From: Candidatus Rokuibacteriota bacterium
GTDB taxonomy: Bacteria > Methylomirabilota > Methylomirabilia > Rokubacteriales > CSP1-6
NCBI GenBank assembly: GCA_016179165.1
Contig: JACORX010000102.1
Span: 1 to 9,032 of the forward strand
DNA length: 9,032 bases
Direction: 5' to 3'
In this document: piece after piece, positions 5,479 to 9,032 of the stretch
Numbering within the stretch: the stretch's first letter is position 1
Layout of the letters: each line of letters starts with the position of its first letter
The notes under the pieces: generated by a model
What the model was told of the DNA's origin: nothing
The model's database searches: none
Seen by the model: the letters and a program-made list of their open reading frames with translations, nothing else
Made by a program: the position numbers and the translations under genes

Positions 5479-5537
5479 CCCGGTCTCCCTCGGCGAATGA
5501 TTTGGCGACGAAAACGAGTATACACGAGGCGCGGCGG

Positions 5538-5888
5538 ATGGTAGGCAATGGCTGCGCCTTCTGCCGAATCGTCGCGAGGGAAAGCCCGGCCGAGATCGAA
5601 TACGAGGACGACGAAATCCTCGCCTTCAAGGATCTTTACCCGAAGGCGCCGGTCCATCTCCTGATCATCCCGAAGCGGCACATCGAGTCGCTCGCGCGCC
5701 TCGAGCCCGGAGACGAGACGGTGGCGGGCCACTGCGTGCGGGTGGCGAGGCTGCTGGCGGAGCGCGCGGGCTACGGTGAGCGGGGATACCGCCTCTCGTG
5801 CAATACCGGGCCGGAGGGCGGGCAGGTCGTGTACCACCTCCACTTCCATCTGACGGCGGGGCATCTGACGGCAGGGCGGCGGGGGTGA
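5538..5888 (+). CDS. HIT-family (HINT-like) nucleotide hydrolase
   Basis: HIT proteins hydrolyse or transfer nucleotidyl groups, HINT types acting on AMP-lysine and similar phosphoramidates. The 116-residue product has CAFC (6-9), a zinc-type pair found in many bacterial members. It also has YEDDEILAFKDLYPKAPVHL (22-41), IPKRHI (44-49), CNTG (88-91) and the triad HLHFH (100-104), with His102 as the expected nucleophile. The frame can be extended to TTG 5502, but homology begins only around Cys6 and that TTG has no ribosome binding site, so ATG 5538 is preferred. The C-terminus is odd: HLTAG is duplicated (104-113) by a 15-bp tandem repeat, and the usual Trp-Pro-Pro-Gly ending is replaced by RRG. 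Its TGA overlaps the GTG of phnC. Confidence 0.93.
   Translation: MVGNGCAFCRIVARESPAEIEYEDDEILAFKDLYPKAPVHLLIIPKRHIESLARLEPGDETVAGHCVRVARLLAERAGYGERGYRLSCNTGPEGGQVVYHLHFHLTAGHLTAGRRG
5847..5876 (+). repeat. 15-bp tandem duplication at the end of the HIT gene
   Basis: CATCTGACGGCGGGG (5847-5861) is followed directly by CATCTGACGGCAGGG (5862-5876), one base different. It adds a second HLTAG to the protein just after the catalytic histidine triad and stays in frame, preserving the overlap with phnC. Confidence 0.85.
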
Positions 5889-6628
5889 TCCAGGTCCGCG
5901 ACCTCTCCAAGCGTTACCCCAGCGGCACCGTGGCGCTCGATGGTGTCTCGCTGGACGTTGGAGCGGGCGAGTTCGTCGCCCTGATCGGCTCGAGCGGCGC
6001 GGGCAAGTCGACGTTCCTCCGCTGCCTCAACGGTCTCGTGACTCCGACTGCCGGCCACGTGAGCGTGGACGGCCGGGAGGTGACGGGCGCTTCCCGGAGC
6101 GGCCTTCGCGGTGCCCGGGCAAGTGTGGGCTTCGTCTTCCAGCAGTTCAATCTCCTCAAGCGGCTCAGCGTCCTCCACAATGTCCTCGTCGGCACCCTGT
6201 CCCGGGTGGACATGTGGCGCTCCTTGCTCGGGCGCTTCCCCGGCGGGGAACTCGATCGTGCTCGGCGCACCTTGGGGCGTGTCGGGCTCGAGGGGCTCGA
6301 GGACCGGAGAGCGGATACGTTGTCGGGCGGCCAGCAGCAGCGGGTCGCCATCGCCCGCGCGCTCGTCCAGGAGCCCCGCGTGCTCCTGGCCGATGAGCCC
6401 AGGTCGAGCCTCGACCCCGCGTCATCCCGGGCCGTGATGGAGCTCCTGCAGGACATCAACCGGGAGGACGGTTTGACCGTCATCGCCTCGCTGCACGTGC
6501 TGGACCTGGCGGTGACCTACGGCCGGCGCATCGTCGGGCTCCGGGCCGGCCGGGTCGTCCACGACGGGTCGTCTGCGGGATTGACCCAGGCGGCGGCCGA
6601 GGCCATCTTCGGCGGAGAGCCGCTGTGA
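5885..6628 (+). CDS. phnC: Phosphonate/phosphate-type ABC transporter ATP-binding protein (PhnC)
   Basis: This is the ATPase of a phosphonate-type importer, which would drive uptake through a PhnE permease with a PhnD binding protein. The 247 residues carry all ATPase motifs: Walker A GSSGAGKST (35-43), Q-loop in FVFQQFNL (83-90), signature LSGGQQQR (146-153), Walker B VLLADEP (166-172), D-loop SSLDP (174-178) and H-loop His204 in ASLHVLDLAV. FQQFNLLKRLSVLHNVL and the SLH-xLDLAV-Y stretch are typical of PhnC rather than of general amino-acid or lipoprotein transporters. The GTG start (5885) overlaps the HIT stop. The gene's own TGA (6626-6628) overlaps the GTG of the broken phnE, so the original operon order phnC-phnE is still visible. 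No phnD is present in the window. The protein looks intact although its permease is not. Confidence 0.92.
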   Translation: MIQVRDLSKRYPSGTVALDGVSLDVGAGEFVALIGSSGAGKSTFLRCLNGLVTPTAGHVSVDGREVTGASRSGLRGARASVGFVFQQFNLLKRLSVLHNVLVGTLSRVDMWRSLLGRFPGGELDRARRTLGRVGLEGLEDRRADTLSGGQQQRVAIARALVQEPRVLLADEPRSSLDPASSRAVMELLQDINREDGLTVIASLHVLDLAVTYGRRIVGLRAGRVVHDGSSAGLTQAAAEAIFGGEPL

Positions 6629-6845
6629 GTTCCGGGCGACGTTGGGCGGGCGGACTGGCCATCGCGGCCGCTTTCATCTGGTCGGCGTGGTCCACCGAGG
6701 TGTCGCTGGGACGGCTCGTCGAAGGCATCCCGTTCATGCTTGATTGATGAACTACCCCGCGGCATCGACCGTGTTGCTGGTGCTCGTGGCGATGGTCATG
6801 CTCGTGGATTTCGCCTCGTCGCGGCTGCGCGCGCGGCTCGTCTGA
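6625..6845 (+). pseudogene. phnE: phnE permease remnant: N- and C-terminal ends only, central core deleted
   Basis: From GTG 6625 a 40-residue frame reads like the start of a PhnE permease: a charged start, a hydrophobic segment (GLAIAAAFIWSAW) and TEVSLGRLVEGIP, ending at TGA 6745-6747. From 6747, in a different frame, 32 residues read NYPAASTVLLVLVAMVMLVD then FASSRLRARLV, which is the typical last membrane segment and basic end of PhnE, stopping at 6843-6845. Normal PhnE proteins have roughly 260 to 280 residues, so about 190 to 200 central residues are gone, including the EAA loop that contacts PhnC. The junction lies near 6740-6750 and also shifts the frame. The coupling to phnC (GTGA overlap) and to the rhomboid gene 10 nt downstream is preserved. 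An assembly error is possible. Confidence 0.8.
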
Positions 6846-6855
6846 AGGCACCGGC

Positions 6856-7593
6856 GTGTTTCCTCTAAAGGATGACATCCCGACCCGGACCACACCGTTC
6901 ATCACGGTCGCGCTCATCGCGCTCAATGTCCTGGTCTTCCTCTACCAGCTCTCCCTCCAGGGAGAGGGCGCGCCCGACGGGGTCCGGGCCTCGCGCGACT
7001 TCATCCTGGAGTTCGGGCTCGTGCCGTGCCGCCTGACGGGAGCCTGCTCGCCCGGTTCCTGGCTGCTCCCGCCGGCACTGTCAGTCCTGACTTCAATGTT
7101 CCTCCACGGAGGGCTGCTCCACGTCGGCGGCAACATGCTCTACCTGTGGATCTTCGGTAACAACGTCGAGGACACGTTGGGCCACGCCCGCTTCACGCTG
7201 TTTTATCTGGCCTCCGGCGCGATCGCGGCGGCGGCGCAGACCGCGCTGAGCGCCACGTCCGCCGTGCCGATGATCGGGGCCAGCGGGGCGGTCTCGGGCG
7301 TGCTCGGCGCCTACCTGCTGCTCTTTCCCCGGGCAAATGTGCTGACACTCCTTGTTTTCGGCTTCTTCGTCCGCATCGTGCGCGTCCCGGCCATCCTCGT
7401 CCTTGGCTTGTGGTTCGTCGTCCAGTTCGTGAGCGGCCTGGCGACGTGGGGGGGTGCGACCGCTCGCGGCGAGGCCATGGGCGGGGAGACAGCCTGGTTC
7501 GCCCACCTGGGCGGGTTTCTCGCCGGGATGGCTCTGCTCTTCGCCCTACGCCCGCGCAACCCCGGGGACGGCCCGCCGGGGCGTTCCTGGTAA
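6856..7593 (+). CDS. Rhomboid-family intramembrane serine protease
   Basis: Rhomboids cut transmembrane segments of substrate proteins inside the membrane. The 245-residue protein has a first membrane segment (about 14-32) and a long periplasmic loop (33-78). The conserved HGGLLHVGGNMLYLWIFG (84-101) follows, then catalytic Ser143 in GASG (141-144) and catalytic His217 in AHLGGFLAG (216-224), with about six membrane segments overall. Both members of the Ser-His dyad are present, so it should be active. The start is GTG 6856, with GAAGG about seven bases upstream; this site overlaps the stop of the phnE remnant, so translation probably follows from that transcript. The substrate is unknown. 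The tail after residue 231 is short and polar. Confidence 0.94.
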   Translation: MFPLKDDIPTRTTPFITVALIALNVLVFLYQLSLQGEGAPDGVRASRDFILEFGLVPCRLTGACSPGSWLLPPALSVLTSMFLHGGLLHVGGNMLYLWIFGNNVEDTLGHARFTLFYLASGAIAAAAQTALSATSAVPMIGASGAVSGVLGAYLLLFPRANVLTLLVFGFFVRIVRVPAILVLGLWFVVQFVSGLATWGGATARGEAMGGETAWFAHLGGFLAGMALLFALRPRNPGDGPPGRSW

Positions 7594-7595
7594 GT

Positions 7596-7624
7596 TCCGC
7601 CTTCCGGGCATTTCCCGCTATAAT
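7596..7624 (+). promoter_or_regulatory. Probable promoter for the sugar nucleotidyltransferase gene
   Basis: A perfect -10 box TATAAT (7619-7624) lies in the gap after the rhomboid gene. The hexamer 17 bases upstream, TTCCGC (7596-7601), is a poor -35 match. Transcription would start near 7631 and give a leader of about 50 nt before GTG 7680. This is the only gap of more than 20 nt in the last 3.5 kb of the window, which supports a new transcription unit here. Confidence 0.45.
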
Positions 7625-7679
7625 TCGGTATGCTCGGTGACCTGTTTCCGCCTCGATCTGTTCCTTTGGTGATCCGCTC

Positions 7680-9032
7680 GTGAAGGCCGTCGTGATGGCC
7701 GGAGGGTTCGGGACGCGCCTCCGGCCTCTGACCGCCCACCTTCCCAAGCCGCTCGTGCCCGTCGGGAACGTCCCCGTCATGGAGCACATGGTGCGGCTCC
7801 TGAAGCGGCACGGTTTCACGGACCTGTGCGTGCTGCTCTACTTCCTGCCTGACACGATCACCTCCTACTTCGGCGACGGCCACCGCTGGGGCGTCAAGGT
7901 GACCTATGTCACCCCGCCGGCCGACCTCGGGACCGCCGGCGCCGTGAACTTCGCGGTCGGTGACTCGGACGAGCCGGTCCTGGTCGTATCGGCCGACGTC
8001 CTGACTGACATCGACTTGGCCAAGGCTGCCGCCTTCCACAGGGGCCGGGGTGCCGAGGCGACCATGGTGCTGACCCGCGTGGAGCTGCCCCTGGCCTATG
8101 GGATCGTGATCACCGACGAGGAGGGGCGGGTGCTCCGCTTCCTCGAGAAGCCGGCGTGGGGAGAGGTGTTCAGCGACACGATCAACACCGGCATCTACCT
8201 CCTCGATCCCTCGGTGTTTCCGGCCATCCCTGCGGGCCGCTCCTACGACTTCGGGAGGGAGCTGTTCCCGGCGCTCCTCGCCGGCGGCCGCCCGCTCTGG
8301 GGCCACGTGGCCGAGGGCTACTGGCGGGACGTCGGCGACCTGGCGGAGTACCGGACGGCGCACCTCGATCTCCTCCAGGGCAAGATCGGTGTGGACATCC
8401 CGGGGGAACGGCACGTCTCGGAGGGGCACACGGTGTGGCTCGACGAGGGCGCCCATGTGGACCACTCGGCGCGGCTCTCGGGCTCCGTCATTCTCGGCCG
8501 AGGGGCGCAGGTGGCGGCCGGGGCACGCGTCGCCAACTCGGTCATCGGGCCGGAGACCGTTATCCAGGCGGGTGCGGATGTCGAGGGCAGCGTCGTCTGG
8601 GACGGCGTGGAGATCGGCCCGGGCGCAGCGGTCAAGGAAGCCGTGATCGGGCGCAAGAGCGTCGTGGGGGCAAACGCCTTCCTGGCCGAGGGCGTCGTAA
8701 TTGCCGACTTTTGCCGAATAGGCGAGGGAAGCGTCGTCAAGGCCAACGTGAAGGTCTGGCCGTACAAGGAAGTCGAGGACGGCGCGACGCTGGCGATGAG
8801 CCTCGTGTGGGGCGAGCGGTGGTCGCGGGCGCTGTTCGGCCGCTACGGGGTCACCGGGCTGGCCAACAGCGAGGTCTCCCCCGAGTTCGCCTCCAAGCTG
8901 GGCGCCGCCTTGGGGGCCAGCCTCGGCAGGCGGCGCGCGGTGATCACCAGCCGCGATCATCACAAGACCTCGCGGATGATCAACCGGGCCCTGATGGCCG
9001 GGGTGCTCTCGGTGGGCGTTGACGTCCACGAC
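7680..9032 (+). CDS. Mannose-1-phosphate guanylyltransferase-like protein fused to hexapeptide repeats and a phosphomannomutase-type domain, 3' end outside window
   Basis: This is a three-part sugar-nucleotide enzyme, expected to make GDP-mannose or a similar NDP-sugar for surface polysaccharide. The 451 visible residues have no stop. Domain 1 is an NTP transferase (1-230): MAGGFGTRLRPLT (6-18), LPKPLVPVGNVPV (21-33), LGTAGAV, SADVLTDIDL with Asp106, FLEKPAW (154-160), NTGIYLLDP (170-178) and YWRDVGD (214-220). Domain 2 is a left-handed beta-helix (about 255-360) with repeated hydrophobic-Gly patterns such as VIGPETVIQAGA. Domain 3 begins near 384 with LFGRYGVTGLANSEVSPEF, the first domain of phosphomannomutase/phosphoglucomutase, including SRDHHKTSRMI. 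The mutase active serine would lie past the window end. GTG 7680 gives the family start VKAVVMAGG; the frame is open upstream only to 7641, and the ribosome binding site is weak. Whether the substrate is mannose or glucose cannot be settled here. Confidence 0.93.
   Translation, partial: MKAVVMAGGFGTRLRPLTAHLPKPLVPVGNVPVMEHMVRLLKRHGFTDLCVLLYFLPDTITSYFGDGHRWGVKVTYVTPPADLGTAGAVNFAVGDSDEPVLVVSADVLTDIDLAKAAAFHRGRGAEATMVLTRVELPLAYGIVITDEEGRVLRFLEKPAWGEVFSDTINTGIYLLDPSVFPAIPAGRSYDFGRELFPALLAGGRPLWGHVAEGYWRDVGDLAEYRTAHLDLLQGKIGVDIPGERHVSEGHTVWLDEGAHVDHSARLSGSVILGRGAQVAAGARVANSVIGPETVIQAGADVEGSVVWDGVEIGPGAAVKEAVIGRKSVVGANAFLAEGVVIADFCRIGEGSVVKANVKVWPYKEVEDGATLAMSLVWGERWSRALFGRYGVTGLANSEVSPEFASKLGAALGASLGRRRAVITSRDHHKTSRMINRALMAGVLSVGVDVHD

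Noticed and set aside
5502..5537. Upstream TTG start for the HIT gene
   Set aside because: No ribosome binding site precedes it, and HIT similarity begins after the ATG at 5538.
6747..6845. The 32-residue hydrophobic frame as an independent small membrane protein
   Set aside because: Its sequence matches the expected last membrane segment and basic end of PhnE, and it sits exactly where the phnE 3' end should be, so a deletion remnant is simpler.
7311..9029. Long minus-strand open frame of 572 codons
   Set aside because: It is antisense to the rhomboid and nucleotidyltransferase genes, both of which have clear catalytic motifs. It is rich in His, Arg, Asp and Gly with no domain, as expected of a high-GC shadow frame.
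1..9032. CRISPR arrays, insertion sequences or an origin of replication
   Set aside because: No regularly spaced repeats, transposase or integrase genes, or DnaA-box clusters were seen on either strand.

Overview
The window comes from a high-GC bacterium. Third codon positions are almost all G or C, and starts are a mix of ATG, GTG and TTG with Shine-Dalgarno sites. Genes are tightly packed, with several GTGA stop/start overlaps. The gene set is ordinary for a free-living, mostly uncultivated high-GC lineage (for example Methylomirabilota/Rokubacteria or a deltaproteobacterial-type group). That placement is inference from style only; no marker gene here settles it.

Layout. (1) 2-1503: the 3' end of a SufU-type Fe-S scaffold/sulfur acceptor gene overlaps sufS, the cysteine desulfurase, forming a Suf operon end. 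(2) 1558-3728: a classic two-gene membrane unit, a long-form NfeD (ClpP-class serine protease plus NfeD membrane and OB domains) followed by a slipin/stomatin (SPFH) protein. (3) 3759-3896: a tRNA-Ala(CGC) gene with a recognisable promoter and a 19-bp tandem duplication next to its 5' end. (4) 3897-5361: a gene-poor stretch. It holds a 59-codon orphan coding fragment, one stand-alone CheY-like receiver protein with a TTG start, and a decayed tRNA-like sequence that repeats 14 bp of the tRNA-Ala 3' end, followed by strong hairpins. (5) 5362-5478, minus strand: a 38-residue putative zinc-binding protein. (6) 5538-7593: a compact plus-strand run of a HIT-family hydrolase, phnC (phosphonate-type ABC ATPase), the remains of phnE (N- and C-terminal ends only, out of frame) and a rhomboid protease. 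(7) 7680-9032: a sugar nucleotidyltransferase fused to hexapeptide repeats and a phosphomannomutase-type domain, running off the window end.

How the genes relate. SufU and SufS should act together in cysteine-derived sulfur transfer; SufS has the HPHD histidine of the Zn-dependent SufU-partner class. NfeD and slipin are known partners in membrane proteolysis and organisation. The phosphonate transporter cannot work as encoded, because the permease has lost its whole membrane core while the ATPase still looks intact.

I found no convincing new multi-gene system. The most useful leads are the gutted phnE beside an intact phnC, the 38-aa zinc protein, and the tRNA-derived remnant and structured RNA region at 5235-5360. 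A further lead is a recurring pattern of near-perfect short tandem duplications (12 to 21 bp, one mismatch each). One of these doubles the ribosome binding site and start codon of nfeD, and another extends the catalytic end of the HIT protein.
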